Shown: piece after piece, positions 52,384 through 61,229 of the stretch
How positions within the stretch are numbered: the stretch's first letter is position 1
How the letters are laid out: each line of letters opens with the position of its first letter
Assembly (NCBI GenBank): GCA_017546025.1
Contig: JAFYYS010000009.1
Span: forward strand, 39,627-103,626
Direction of reading: 5' to 3'
DNA from: Lachnospiraceae bacterium
Lineage (GTDB): Bacteria; Bacillota; Clostridia; Lachnospirales; Lachnospiraceae
DNA length: 64,000 nucleotides
Notes under the pieces: model-generated
Told to the model about the DNA's origin: nothing
Seen by the model: the letters and a program-made list of their open reading frames with translations, nothing else
The model's database searches: none
Translations under genes and position numbers: made by a program

Positions 52384-53340
52384 TCACCTGTCTTTATTTG
52401 TACTTTGCATTCTTATCCAACAGTTCGCCTTCAAAAACTCTCTGATTTCATCGGATCTTTCTCCTTCATAATAATCGACCAGGAGTTTTTTAAACTTCGA
52501 AACATGTTTTTCCGGAACAATCAAAAGTCCTTCTCCTCTTGAAATCAGAAAATGGTTTGCAAATATAACAGAAACTCTCTTGTTTCCATCCGGAAAAACC
52601 TGTGTCTTCATGGAATACAAACACAACTCTATTGCTTTATCAATAGTGGTTTTATCAGAACAGGTAATATCATGAATACATTCTTTAACAACGGACTCAA
52701 TCGGTATCGGCGGAGTATATTTGCAACCACCTATGGTAACCGGAACTCCGCGTATTCTTCCACCATCTGAATAAAACCCTTCATTAACAAGTTTTGCTAT
52801 ATGGCATAACAGATAATAGTCGCTATCAGCTGAAATGATGTCTTCATCAAGAATGAATTCCCACGCATGTTTCAGATTCAATACTTTCTGAACATCCGTA
52901 GCAGTCATACCATTTACCGTTCCGTTTTCTATTATGTCCTCTGTCTGCGGGAAAGTGGTTGAAACCCCTTCCAGCACAGCTTGATCATAAATGCTTGTCT
53001 TTAAATTTGCTCTGGCAAGATCCAAATTCAGAATCACCTTTGCATTCGTTTTTTCTTTAACATATCCAATTTCAGCAAGTTCTTTGTCAAGCTTTCTTAT
53101 TGACTTTTTTATTTCTCTGGCTTCTTTTGCATTACGAAGCAGGAGCTGGTATAAATCATCCGAATATGAATCAACGTATGTTGATGTCAGACGGCTGCCA
53201 ACTCTCTTACGTATATATAAATACTTTCCGCTACTGTTTTCTTTTATTTCAGGAGAACCGTCATATGGCAGCAGACTAAGCCTGGCTTCAAGTTCTGCTT
53301 TTTCCTGAATTAACTCCTTCATTTTTTCCAAATCACTCAT
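52384..53340 (-). CDS. Fic-family protein with altered catalytic motif
   Basis: A 318-residue Fic protein with a helical N-terminal domain. The EGVSTTFPQTEDII segment (124-137) matches the region that carries the inhibitory helix in related proteins. The Fic core has KTQVFPDGNKR (246-255), where the canonical HPFxxGN(G/K)R has His replaced by Gln and Pro by Val. Without the catalytic His, AMP transfer may be lost or changed; this is a recurring subfamily. The gene is AT-rich against its neighbours and is preceded by four operator-like sites. It may be a regulator or an orphan antitoxin-like protein. The start is the ATG after GGTGAG, within the longer frame. Confidence 0.85.
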   Translation of the reverse strand: MSDLEKMKELIQEKAELEARLSLLPYDGSPEIKENSSGKYLYIRKRVGSRLTSTYVDSYSDDLYQLLLRNAKEAREIKKSIRKLDKELAEIGYVKEKTNAKVILNLDLARANLKTSIYDQAVLEGVSTTFPQTEDIIENGTVNGMTATDVQKVLNLKHAWEFILDEDIISADSDYYLLCHIAKLVNEGFYSDGGRIRGVPVTIGGCKYTPPIPIESVVKECIHDITCSDKTTIDKAIELCLYSMKTQVFPDGNKRVSVIFANHFLISRGEGLLIVPEKHVSKFKKLLVDYYEGERSDEIREFLKANCWIRMQSTNKDR

Positions 53341-53352
53341 GTGCTCACCGCC

Positions 53353-53454
53353 TTTAGGGAACTTTTCTGAGGATATTATATCAAAAAGTTCCCTAAAATT
53401 CAATTCAAAATTAGGGAACTTTTCTCATGATTTTATCTTTAAAAGTTCCCTAAA
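53353..53454. promoter_or_regulatory. Array of four TTCCCTAA-type operator sites
   Basis: AAAAGTTCCCTAAA (allowing one end mismatch) occurs at 53353-53366 (reverse), 53384-53397 (forward), 53410-53423 (reverse) and 53441-53454 (forward), with starts 26 or 31 bases apart and alternating orientation. The second site lies inside the spacer of the Fic promoter. This is the expected picture for autoregulation by a cooperative repressor. Confidence 0.75.
53375..53403 (-). promoter_or_regulatory. Promoter of the Fic gene
   Basis: On the minus strand TTGAAT (53398-53403), exactly 17 bases, and a perfect TATAAT (53375-53380). One operator-like site fills almost the whole spacer. The Fic start codon follows 35 bases later. 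Confidence 0.8.
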
Positions 53455-53539
53455 ATGCACTCCTATTTGAGACTTATCACGATTATAGTTGAAATACTGC
53501 TTTCTTCATCAAAACCTAACAGTTTGAATAATCCCAAAA

Positions 53540-54298
53540 TCAGACAGCCAGCTCTTTCCCCAGCACATCCGCGTAGCTTTGTACTGTCGGGCCCAGATTG
53601 CTGAGCCAATTCTTCACATCGGGCCGATCCTTATACTTCAAAGGATCCTGCCGAATCTCGATGGCTCTCCGAAGCGGTTCTTCTTCCCGGAAAATGTGAT
53701 TACTAAGAGCCCACATTCCTGCTTGTGTTTTCGCGATAACATCATTCTGCCTGAGCGTATAAATGCAGCGGGCGATATCCAACAGCCATCCGCAGGAATA
53801 CAGCGTGTCATTTGTCACAGCCACATATTTCCGTATCGTATCATAGTGCGCCCGAATGGCATCAACCAGTTCTGCTCTTCCGGGCTCCGGAAGCGGCCAC
53901 TCCCGGTTTCCGTAAACCGATTTCCCGTATTTCGCCAGTTCAAACCGGGCAAACGGATCCGGATCATAACAATCTAAAATCCTTTCTCCGCTCGTTCCCC
54001 AGTAGACGACTCTGCTGAAATCCTGTTTCAAGAACTCAGCCTTGTTGGCGATGACTCCCTCGAAGGAACGGTAATACCGATTGTCCGTTTCGCTTCGGAG
54101 GCAATCCTGCCTGAGATGGAGAAGCCTTTCCGCTTGCTCCTCTTTGATGGGATTGTCCGTCAGTGCAACGAAATCGATGTCACTCCATCCAAGCCGGAAA
54201 TCATCCATCGTAACACTCCCATAGAGCCAGATTCCATAGATTTCTCCGTCCATGACTGAGACGATTTCGTTCACCATCCTGTCAATTGAATTATACAT
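53540..54298 (-). CDS. Aminoglycoside nucleotidyltransferase-like protein
   Basis: A 252-residue protein with a complete nucleotidyltransferase signature, GSVTMDDFRLGWSDIDF (Gly-Ser then Asp-x-Asp), followed by a helical C-terminal domain (DUF4111-like) as in ANT(3'')/ANT(9) enzymes. It may adenylylate aminoglycosides or another hydroxyl-bearing compound. GAGGGAG precedes the ATG. In contrast to the ANT(6)-like gene at 47888-48745, catalytic residues here are intact. Confidence 0.85.
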   Translation of the reverse strand: MYNSIDRMVNEIVSVMDGEIYGIWLYGSVTMDDFRLGWSDIDFVALTDNPIKEEQAERLLHLRQDCLRSETDNRYYRSFEGVIANKAEFLKQDFSRVVYWGTSGERILDCYDPDPFARFELAKYGKSVYGNREWPLPEPGRAELVDAIRAHYDTIRKYVAVTNDTLYSCGWLLDIARCIYTLRQNDVIAKTQAGMWALSNHIFREEEPLRRAIEIRQDPLKYKDRPDVKNWLSNLGPTVQSYADVLGKELAV

Positions 54299-54338
54299 TT
54301 ACTCCCTCTTCTTTATCATTCGGACAGTCGGACCGTCC

Positions 54339-55511
54339 TTACACCGGTGTTGACGCCATAATGACAACATACCGGTCCAGACTTCTGTCGAGGATGGTAT
54401 AGCAGCATGCTTTCCACGGCTCGTCCGCATCATAGAAGTATTCGAGCCAATCGGTCGGCCATGCGTAGACCTCAAGGTCTTTCGTCCCGGCCGGGAAAAA
54501 TGCCACGCATAACCGATAGAAATCCTCTTTCGTAAGACCGTTTCCCTCCGGCATTCCCAAAAAAGCATTTCGGAAATTCATCTGCCCGTCCGGAATATCC
54601 GCAGCAAATATATCCGCAACATTCACCAAAACAGGCTCAATGCCCTTCAGATTGAAGGATAACTCACAACAGCCACGGCATGGCCTGAGCACATCCCTTA
54701 CCGCTTTATCAAGTGCCGTTCTGTGCGACTCAGCCCCGGCGTACGGATAATACTCCTTCAAGATACGGCAGTCAAAAACGCCTCTGTCGCATTGCGCGGC
54801 AACCGCATAGGCGGGATCCTTCAGAATGACCGATGCTTTCTCCTTCGGACGCCCCTCGAAAAACTTTTCGGCATCACTCGGGGCGAACCATTTTACGGTC
54901 GGAGCAGCCTTTAGGGCATATTCGAACAGTTCACAGAGATCCAGCGAATCATATTCGCGAGTGGAAATATCGGAAAATGTGACATTTGTCCTCAACTTTG
55001 CCACACATAACGGTTCAAAATCGTGAATCGTTGCGCCGTGCCCCTCTCCGTCCGTGAACCAGGTGACCGGTTCATAATAATGGCCGGAAATCTCATACCT
55101 CCGCCCGTCGATATAAATGACAGGCTGATTCTTCTCTACTCCCAGTAAATACCGGTCATTCCTGAAAACAACATAATCTTCCGGAGGGGTTTCCTCTTTC
55201 GGAACCGGTGCCTTTGCCTTTTTCAGCAGGTATTTGCGGCACTCGGGTTTCACCTCTCCCTGCGCAATTGCCCGATTGAAAAATGCGACGAATTCGTCAA
55301 AATCAATCTCATAGGCGATCCGGCTCGTAATGATGGCCGTATTATCCTCAATGCACTCTAAAATGTAACGCCCGTCATTGGCACGGAAAACATGGTTTTC
55401 CCTGTGGCACTCTTGTCCGCCCTGCGTACTCTTGATTTCCTCCCGGTCCGTATAGAACGAAACAATTTCACGGTTATAACCCGGCGTTTCTTCTTCAGTC
55501 AGTTTACGCAT
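54339..55511 (-). CDS. Hypothetical protein
   Basis: A 390-residue cytoplasmic protein with no recognised domain. Two similar N-terminal segments (HVFRANDGRYILECIEDNTAI and YVVFRNDRYLLGVEKNQPVIY) suggest an internal duplication of a beta-rich unit, and the C-terminal half is rich in Cys, Phe and Asp. The dispersed 12-base motif GGAAAATGTGAC lies in its coding sequence at 54972-54983. Its start overlaps the upstream flavoprotein gene by 13 bases. Confidence 0.72.
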   Translation of the reverse strand: MRKLTEEETPGYNREIVSFYTDREEIKSTQGGQECHRENHVFRANDGRYILECIEDNTAIITSRIAYEIDFDEFVAFFNRAIAQGEVKPECRKYLLKKAKAPVPKEETPPEDYVVFRNDRYLLGVEKNQPVIYIDGRRYEISGHYYEPVTWFTDGEGHGATIHDFEPLCVAKLRTNVTFSDISTREYDSLDLCELFEYALKAAPTVKWFAPSDAEKFFEGRPKEKASVILKDPAYAVAAQCDRGVFDCRILKEYYPYAGAESHRTALDKAVRDVLRPCRGCCELSFNLKGIEPVLVNVADIFAADIPDGQMNFRNAFLGMPEGNGLTKEDFYRLCVAFFPAGTKDLEVYAWPTDWLEYFYDADEPWKACCYTILDRSLDRYVVIMASTPV

Positions 55512-56083
55512 GGTTCTCCTCTTCCCTCACTTTCTGCGGTGTTAAGAAACCGTGCAATACTCTCAATTCCCGCAATGGCTTCTTTATCCTCTGCTGCCGG
55601 AACAGCATTTGTTTTGAAGCTGCCGACGGCTTCGTGAATGTTGCGGCAATTCATATGGTGCAAAAGCGTGCAGGCCGTCTCGTACGGTTTATCAGCCCGG
55701 CCGTCGCCGCCGCCCACGAGAATCACTGCGCCCCTCTTGGGCTTCATGCTTACCTCTTCCTTGCGAAAGAATCCGGCGCAGAAATATGTCTGAAGCCTGC
55801 TTCCGAGATCCAGCATCCGCCCCGTCAGTTCGGAGAAATATATGGGGGATGCAATCACAATGTTGTCGCAGTCCTCGATATAACGGTAGACGTCCTGCAT
55901 CCCATCCTGAATGGCGCAGCCCGGATTCTTCCGGCAATACCTGCAGTCCATGCAGGGAGAAATGTTACTCCGGTAGGCGTCCACAACCTTATACTCTCCG
56001 TCCAGAAACTCCGTCAGCCGGTGAATCAGACTTACGGTGTCGCCCGCAACTCGGGGTGAACCGTTAAAGATAAGTGTTTTCAA
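55499..56083 (-). CDS. NAD(P)H-dependent FMN reductase/iron-sulfur flavoprotein-like
   Basis: A 194-residue flavodoxin-fold protein: phosphate loop FNGSPRVAGDTVSLI, SPIYFSELTGRMLD, and a Cys cluster (SPCMDCRYCRKNPGC) between them as in iron-sulfur flavoproteins or multimeric flavodoxin reductases. It may reduce quinones, flavins or nitro compounds. It uses a TTG start, preceded by AGGGGG. The gene after it overlaps by 13 bases. Confidence 0.85.
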   Translation of the reverse strand: MKTLIFNGSPRVAGDTVSLIHRLTEFLDGEYKVVDAYRSNISPCMDCRYCRKNPGCAIQDGMQDVYRYIEDCDNIVIASPIYFSELTGRMLDLGSRLQTYFCAGFFRKEEVSMKPKRGAVILVGGGDGRADKPYETACTLLHHMNCRNIHEAVGSFKTNAVPAAEDKEAIAGIESIARFLNTAESEGRGEPCVN

Positions 56084-56229
56084 AGTATAGCCCCCTCAAC
56101 CGAAATATGCAAACTACGATAACGGAATAAGTCCTTACTGTTCTTGTTCGTCATCTCTCTTTTGCTGAATGCCCCCAAGAAGATGAATTCCGAAAATCCT
56201 GCATCTTCATAGTTTCCCTGTTTTGATTT

Positions 56230-56685
56230 TTACAGATTGCCTTCTATGCAGAAACAATCACTGACTTCCATAAAGCTTCTAAGGTGCTTAATGAATAAAT
56301 CAAAGAACTCTTTCTCCTGATCAGTGGCCGTATTACTACGGTTTAAGAGCGCCTCTATAATTCTGCTCCAATCTGCTCTGCTCATGAAATTCATGGATGT
56401 CAAATCAAACTCTTCCTGAAGTCCCCAGCTATTTGGAGTAGGATCAACAACCGGAAAAACAGATTGAATCGACGAAAGCAGGAGTTTATCATAGTCAGTC
56501 TTATATACCCTGATACTGTCATAACAATTCCAGTCTTCCCATTGCAAATCACCATTCACAGGAACACAGACAGGCTTAAACTCCAATTCAATCTTTTCAC
56601 CGTCATCAGCATAAAGGCGGATATCCGTAACTATATGCTCACTCCCCGAGTCATCAAAAGCAAATTTCCATTCTCGTAATCTCAT
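56230..56685 (-). CDS. Hypothetical protein, possibly immunity-like
   Basis: A 151-residue acidic protein with a beta-rich N-terminus (EWKFAFDDSGSEHIVTDIRLYADDG) and a helical C-terminus. It resembles small immunity-type proteins in size, acidity and context, but no family is recognised. GGAGATAAG precedes the ATG. Confidence 0.66.
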   Translation of the reverse strand: MRLREWKFAFDDSGSEHIVTDIRLYADDGEKIELEFKPVCVPVNGDLQWEDWNCYDSIRVYKTDYDKLLLSSIQSVFPVVDPTPNSWGLQEEFDLTSMNFMSRADWSRIIEALLNRSNTATDQEKEFFDLFIKHLRSFMEVSDCFCIEGNL

Positions 56686-56756
56686 CTTATCTCCACCCTG
56701 TCACAAAAAGAGTTTAGTTATACTCCGTCGTTTTATTATTCCAATGACGTTTTCAA

Positions 56757-57059
56757 CTACTCTGCCAGGTCCTCTGCATCATCTATCCTACTCTCAAGCA
56801 GATCCATTTCACTTTTCAGATCATCAATCCGACACTCTAAATCATCAATCAATGTATCCGCATCTTCTAAACTGCCGGGAATGATTGTTCCTACCGGACA
56901 ATGCGACAGATTTATATCACAGTTATCGCCAACGATTAAATCCCCCTGGCAGTGCTCTAATTGAATATGAATCTCATTCCCCTCAGATTGCAGGAATCCC
57001 TTAAGCATTTCTTCAAGAACCTTTACTCGTTTTTCCAATTCCAGATATTTTTCTTCCAT
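56757..57059 (-). CDS. Small coiled-coil protein with a beta centre
   Basis: A 100-residue acidic protein: an N-terminal leucine-heptad coil (about 3-24), a beta-rich middle with regular hydrophobic spacing (IHIQLEHCQGDLIVG and CDINLSHCPVGTIIPG), and a second coil (about 65-98). The two coils could pair in a dimer. AAGGAG precedes the ATG. No function known. Confidence 0.7.
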   Translation of the reverse strand: MEEKYLELEKRVKVLEEMLKGFLQSEGNEIHIQLEHCQGDLIVGDNCDINLSHCPVGTIIPGSLEDADTLIDDLECRIDDLKSEMDLLESRIDDAEDLAE

Positions 57060-57103
57060 ATTTGTCCTTCTCCTTCTGTTTTCTTGCTCGTAATATCAAA
57101 ACA

Positions 57104-57691
57104 TTAATAATTTTTCGGTCCGCCGTTGGAAGCTAGTATCGAATCTATTATCTCATCACCATTACCGGGAATCACAAACTTTTCAAATATCTTATCGGCC
57201 ACTTCAGTTCTCATTCCTGTTTTTTCTTTGAAAATCTTTATTTTAGGCGTGGAACTGTTCTTAGGACAGTACAAACCCAATTCTACAGGAACATATCGAT
57301 ATCTTTTCTCACTCATATTACGTCTGATGTCCGATGCATAAAACGCATCTTTTTTTGTTCGGGAATATACGAAAAAGCCTATTGAAGAGATCAGGGCAAT
57401 GATGCCATATGCAATCAGGAATCCCGGCGTGTAAGCATGTGTAACAGTTATCAGGGCTACCGCGAAAAGCAGAGAAAAGCCTATCCCGCCAAGCGCCAGC
57501 TTATTACGTTCTTTCTTTATGCAGTTGTTACATATTCCGACTCTCTCAACAGTTTCATATTTCTCATATATGGTAGTTTTGGTCTGTTTGGCAACGATAT
57601 ACTCTTTACTTTGAGATGAAATCACAGATCTTACTACAATAAATCTGTAATCTTTCTCAGCATCTTTTTTGCAATGTACACATTGACTCAT
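57104..57691 (-). CDS. Membrane protein with N-terminal zinc-binding Cys pairs
   Basis: A 195-residue protein with CVHC near the start and CNNC near residue 55, a likely zinc-ribbon. Two membrane helices follow (about 66-87 and 90-108) and then a C-terminal cytoplasmic domain. The zinc part is probably cytoplasmic too. The role is unknown. Confidence 0.75.
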   Translation of the reverse strand: MSQCVHCKKDAEKDYRFIVVRSVISSQSKEYIVAKQTKTTIYEKYETVERVGICNNCIKKERNKLALGGIGFSLLFAVALITVTHAYTPGFLIAYGIIALISSIGFFVYSRTKKDAFYASDIRRNMSEKRYRYVPVELGLYCPKNSSTPKIKIFKEKTGMRTEVADKIFEKFVIPGNGDEIIDSILASNGGPKNY

Positions 57692-57784
57692 AATGGTTCT
57701 CCTATCGTGTTTTCTATCAGTTCGTAAAACGGATCATTTATCAACTCACGCATATTACTCGCTCCGTAAGCTCCCGGTTGCATT

Positions 57785-57800
57785 TATGGCAAACGCCATA
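57785..57800. repeat. Palindrome after the GNAT gene
   Basis: TATGGC-AAAC-GCCATA is a perfect 6-4-6 inverted repeat, about 40 bases beyond the stop of the GNAT gene. It is of the same AAA-centred type as 8162-8177. Confidence 0.45.
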
Positions 57801-57839
57801 CTTTAGCCTCTTCCAGTCCCCCTGATTGAAGGAATTCAT

Positions 57840-58418
57840 TTAACCGTTTATGCCTTGCATGCCCACATAATCTTCTCTAAGCAGGCCATAAATATTATAA
57901 TCGCAATAAACAGAAACCATTTTCCCGTGGCGAATGGTCCCTTCTTTTATGAAACCACACTTTTCCAAAACCCTATTTGATGCAATGTTTCTTACATCCG
58001 CATTTCCGTTCAAACGGTCTATTTCCGTGTTCTCAAATATAAACCGTAACACTTCCTTTAAAGCTTCTGTAGTAATACCCATATTCCAGTACTCGGGATT
58101 AATTCTGTATCCTATATCACCCATTCTGGCGTTTTGGATATCAAATACCGCAATCATGCCTATCACTTTATTGGATTCTTTTAATACAATTCCCCAATCA
58201 AAATCAGGAGAAGGTTTTCTTATTACCCAAGGGCGGGCATCAATAAACAGAAGTTCGGGATTCTTCTCTCCCTTACTTGCTTTTCTGCCCCAATATGTAT
58301 AGATTTCATCTCTCCCAAGCCACTCTTTCAAATCAGGCACATCATTTTCGTTAAGCACACGAATGATCAATCTGTCCGTTTCAAGAATTGGTTTATCTAC
58401 TAAATAATCTTTTAACAT
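57840..58418 (-). CDS. GNAT-family acetyltransferase (RimJ/RimL type)
   Basis: A 192-residue GNAT of the Acetyltransf_3 type. The start pattern is LETDRLIIRVLNENDVPDL, motif A YRINPEYWNMGITTEAL and motif B NIASNRVLEKCGFIKEG. It is likely to acetylate a small amine or a protein N-terminus. CGGAGG precedes the chosen ATG. Confidence 0.88.
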   Translation of the reverse strand: MLKDYLVDKPILETDRLIIRVLNENDVPDLKEWLGRDEIYTYWGRKASKGEKNPELLFIDARPWVIRKPSPDFDWGIVLKESNKVIGMIAVFDIQNARMGDIGYRINPEYWNMGITTEALKEVLRFIFENTEIDRLNGNADVRNIASNRVLEKCGFIKEGTIRHGKMVSVYCDYNIYGLLREDYVGMQGING

Positions 58419-58478
58419 AGTTTCCTCCGTCAAATCCCGATTTGTCTTCGCTCTGAATCGTAATCCCGTAATTTATGA

Positions 58479-59075
58479 CTATCCTTTGCTTTTTATCTCT
58501 GCTTCTATTCGCTTACGCATTTCTTCAAGCGCCGGCCTTTGTCTGCTCAACACTTTCATGTTTCTAAGCAAAGTTTGAATCTTTTCCAGTTGAGGATCTT
58601 TACTGATAAACTGTTCAACAGTTTTCCATAACTGTCCCTCACAATCATCCTTTCGGTGGTCGGACAACGAAATAAGCGCTAAACAATAATAATATCCTGT
58701 AATGTCGAATCCACTCCAATACGGGTCGCCAAAAGGAGGAGTATATGTCTCTAACAGTTTCAAAACCGTATCGACCGTCTTCTCCTGCTCCGCGAACGGA
58801 CACATCCTCTGATACTCTTTAAGGGTTACCGGGGCATGCGTCGCCTTGGAAATCTGCCTGCATAAATCCCATATTTCCACATTTGCTACGCCTGCTTCTT
58901 CTGCTGCTTCCAGCAACGGCAAAGTGATTATACTCTGCCAGATGGTTTCCCCTTGAAACTTCGGCCCCGATATTACATACGTCTTATGATTAGCAATGCA
59001 GTCCTTCCGATATTCTTCCTCTTTTGCAAGATACTCACGAACTTCAGCTGCAGTAGGAATCTGTTCTTTAGCCAT
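58479..59075 (-). CDS. Hypothetical helical protein
   Basis: A 198-residue protein, largely helical and charged, with a middle segment SGPKFQGETIWQSIITLPLLEAA. No family recognised. GGAAGGGG precedes the ATG. No signal peptide. Confidence 0.68.
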   Translation of the reverse strand: MAKEQIPTAAEVREYLAKEEEYRKDCIANHKTYVISGPKFQGETIWQSIITLPLLEAAEEAGVANVEIWDLCRQISKATHAPVTLKEYQRMCPFAEQEKTVDTVLKLLETYTPPFGDPYWSGFDITGYYYCLALISLSDHRKDDCEGQLWKTVEQFISKDPQLEKIQTLLRNMKVLSRQRPALEEMRKRIEAEIKSKG

Positions 59076-59112
59076 CTAAGAATCCCCTTCCTTTTTTCCG
59101 GAGTGTAATGAC

Positions 59113-60018
59113 CTAATACTTCGGTCTAACCATGTTCCATAAGATTTCTTTTTGTTCTATCCCGTAATTGAGTATCTTCCACAAGGAATCCACGGCATAC
59201 GGACCATACGTCTGCATGTACGAGATATGCATCTGCTCTGCGCCGTAAAAGAGCAGATCATACTCTTCCCTCGAAACTCCTGCTTCACCGTAATAACCCT
59301 TCAAAAAGTTCTCAGCTAAATCAAAACGGTAATTCATCTCTTCCGTATCGTGATTAAAATCAACGAACTGCATGATGAACGGCCAGCCGAGATCCAAATA
59401 TCTGCTTCCGATACCCGAATCATCCAAATCGACAAATACCACTCTGCCTTCTTTATCCAGCATGGCATTATGCGGACCCATATCAGTATGGACAAAGCAT
59501 TGATCCAGCTTTTCAAAATCGGGGATCGCATCGAGGATCGCATCGAATTCCTTCGCAAAATCGCGGTCCCGGAACCACTCGTAATAGCGCTGCTTGCTCT
59601 GCGTGAACGGGGTCCTGTTCCCGTACCCCTGCAGCGCGTGCAACTCCCTCGCCGCCTGTCCGAGCCGGAATTCATCCTCAGGCGTCTCTTCCATTTGGCG
59701 CCCTTCGACATACTCCATCAGGTAAAACCAGTATCCCTGCTCGCTGATGTAAGCTTCCCCGGCCTTCGTCCGGCAGATCGCCGGCGCAAGGCCCTTTTCA
59801 TTGCCCAAAAAGAGATGCGCCTGCACATTGCTGCGGATTGTCTCCTCCGGCATATCGCACGAGTATCCTTTCAGAACATAGCGGCCGGAATCCGCCTTAA
59901 TCAGGTAGACCGGCCTCTCCGCGCTCTCCTTAAGGCAGGCTTCCACACACGGATCCCCCAGCTCCCATCGCGTCAGAACATCCGGGATTCTGTACTTGTT
60001 CATCGTATTTTCCAACAA
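59113..60018 (-). CDS. APH-family phosphotransferase-like protein
   Basis: A protein of about 301 residues with a kinase-like fold: GRYVLKGYS (ATP Lys), FYLMEYVEGRQM (hinge), catalytic loop HTDMGPHNAM (H-x-D-x4-N) and VFVDLDDSG (Mg-binding Asp). Relatives phosphorylate aminoglycosides, choline, homoserine or spores' sugars. The start is uncertain: two TTG codons with AGGGGG upstream or an ATG at residue 6. It follows the GH10 gene closely on the same strand. Confidence 0.85.
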   Translation of the reverse strand: MLENTMNKYRIPDVLTRWELGDPCVEACLKESAERPVYLIKADSGRYVLKGYSCDMPEETIRSNVQAHLFLGNEKGLAPAICRTKAGEAYISEQGYWFYLMEYVEGRQMEETPEDEFRLGQAARELHALQGYGNRTPFTQSKQRYYEWFRDRDFAKEFDAILDAIPDFEKLDQCFVHTDMGPHNAMLDKEGRVVFVDLDDSGIGSRYLDLGWPFIMQFVDFNHDTEEMNYRFDLAENFLKGYYGEAGVSREEYDLLFYGAEQMHISYMQTYGPYAVDSLWKILNYGIEQKEILWNMVRPKY

Positions 60019-60031
60019 TCCATCCCCCTGT

Positions 60032-61165
60032 TTATCGATCGTATTTTTCGGAAAATGCCTCGATATACTTCATGGCAAACGGCTTCAGCTCGCCGTCATC
60101 GTCCACCAGCGACGCATCCTCCCCCTGCAGCCAGGAGACCGTGTCGTTCAATCCCCAGACCGTGAACGCCTCGATATCATACTTGCGAGCGACCTCCGCA
60201 AAATTGCGGAATATGGCCTCCTGCGTCTCCTTCGTGCTGTGATTGCTCACGTCGAACTCCGTGACCTGCAGCTCCACGTCGAGGCCTGTGTAAAACCGAA
60301 ACATATCCTCCATGAACTCCGCAGTCTCATCCACGGAGCCCCAGAAATGGCACTGCATCCCGAAGCCGTCGATCAGCCGGATCCCGTGCTCCCGCTCATA
60401 TTCCTTGAGATTCCCGATCACCGTCCTGTACGTGGTCTGCTTCTCGTGGTTGCCCTCGTTGTTGTCGTTGTAATACAGCTTGATTCGCTCCCCGAAGACC
60501 TCACGCGCCAGCCGGAACACATCAATGTAATAGTGCCGACCCATCAGCCGGTACCAGTCGTCGATACGAACACCCTCGTCATCGTACTCGTACACGGGCA
60601 GTCCCTCTTCCCGAAGGTCCCCAAGCTCATCCGGATCGGCCGCGATCTCGTTGAGCACGTCCACGCAGTACGCATAAGGATACCGCTCCTTCAGGCATTG
60701 CATATACGCCTTGATAAACGCAAGCGTCAGGCTTCTCCGCTCCTCCGTGCTCCGCCCGGCCAGATACTCCGTGAGCTGCACGGGCACATGGCGGTACCAC
60801 ACGATCGTGTGGATCCTGACGCTCAGCTTATTTTCCTGCGCAAACGCGTATATCTTATCGGCGTACGAAAAATCGAACAGCCCCGTGTTGACCTCATCGT
60901 CGATGAACGCCGGCTGGTCCGCCCGGAAGAAGATCTCCATCTTCATCTCGTTCTCGCAGGTGATGCTGTCAACGTACCGCTCCAGGAAGCGGACCATTTT
61001 CCGCATCCGACCGTAGTCCAGCCTGCGGTAGCAGTCCGCATCCGGCGGATTCTCCGCCGCCAGATACCGGTCCCGCTCCTCCTCAAACCGGGGCTCGTCG
61101 CACATTTTCCATATCCTGATCAGATCAACGATCAAGTAATTGATACAACTCCCGAACTTTTTCAC
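60032..61165 (-). CDS. GH10-family glycoside hydrolase, divergent
   Basis: A 377-residue GH10 TIM barrel. Catalytic residues are in place: acid/base Glu173 (VDVLNEIA) and nucleophile Glu303 (LQVTEFDVS), with HTIVWYRHVP and the late VWGLNDTVSW. The subsite motif normally HTLVWHxQ reads HTIVWYRH, so specificity may differ from standard xylanases. There is no signal peptide and no CBM, so it acts in the cytoplasm. The start is GTG with AAGGAG five bases before it, eight codons inside the open frame. It stands alone among accessory genes, far from the other GH10 gene. Confidence 0.9.
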   Translation of the reverse strand: MKKFGSCINYLIVDLIRIWKMCDEPRFEEERDRYLAAENPPDADCYRRLDYGRMRKMVRFLERYVDSITCENEMKMEIFFRADQPAFIDDEVNTGLFDFSYADKIYAFAQENKLSVRIHTIVWYRHVPVQLTEYLAGRSTEERRSLTLAFIKAYMQCLKERYPYAYCVDVLNEIAADPDELGDLREEGLPVYEYDDEGVRIDDWYRLMGRHYYIDVFRLAREVFGERIKLYYNDNNEGNHEKQTTYRTVIGNLKEYEREHGIRLIDGFGMQCHFWGSVDETAEFMEDMFRFYTGLDVELQVTEFDVSNHSTKETQEAIFRNFAEVARKYDIEAFTVWGLNDTVSWLQGEDASLVDDDGELKPFAMKYIEAFSEKYDR

Positions 61166-61229
61166 TCCTGCTCCTTCGCCATCTGTCATCGTCTATAAAA
61201 CTATTGTTTTTACTTAACAATCCCGGAAT

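Noticed and set aside
59113..61165. Carbohydrate operon of the second GH10 with the APH-like gene
   Set aside because: The genes are close and co-oriented, but the kinase-like protein has no sign of sugar specificity and the surrounding genes are unrelated, so co-function is not supported.
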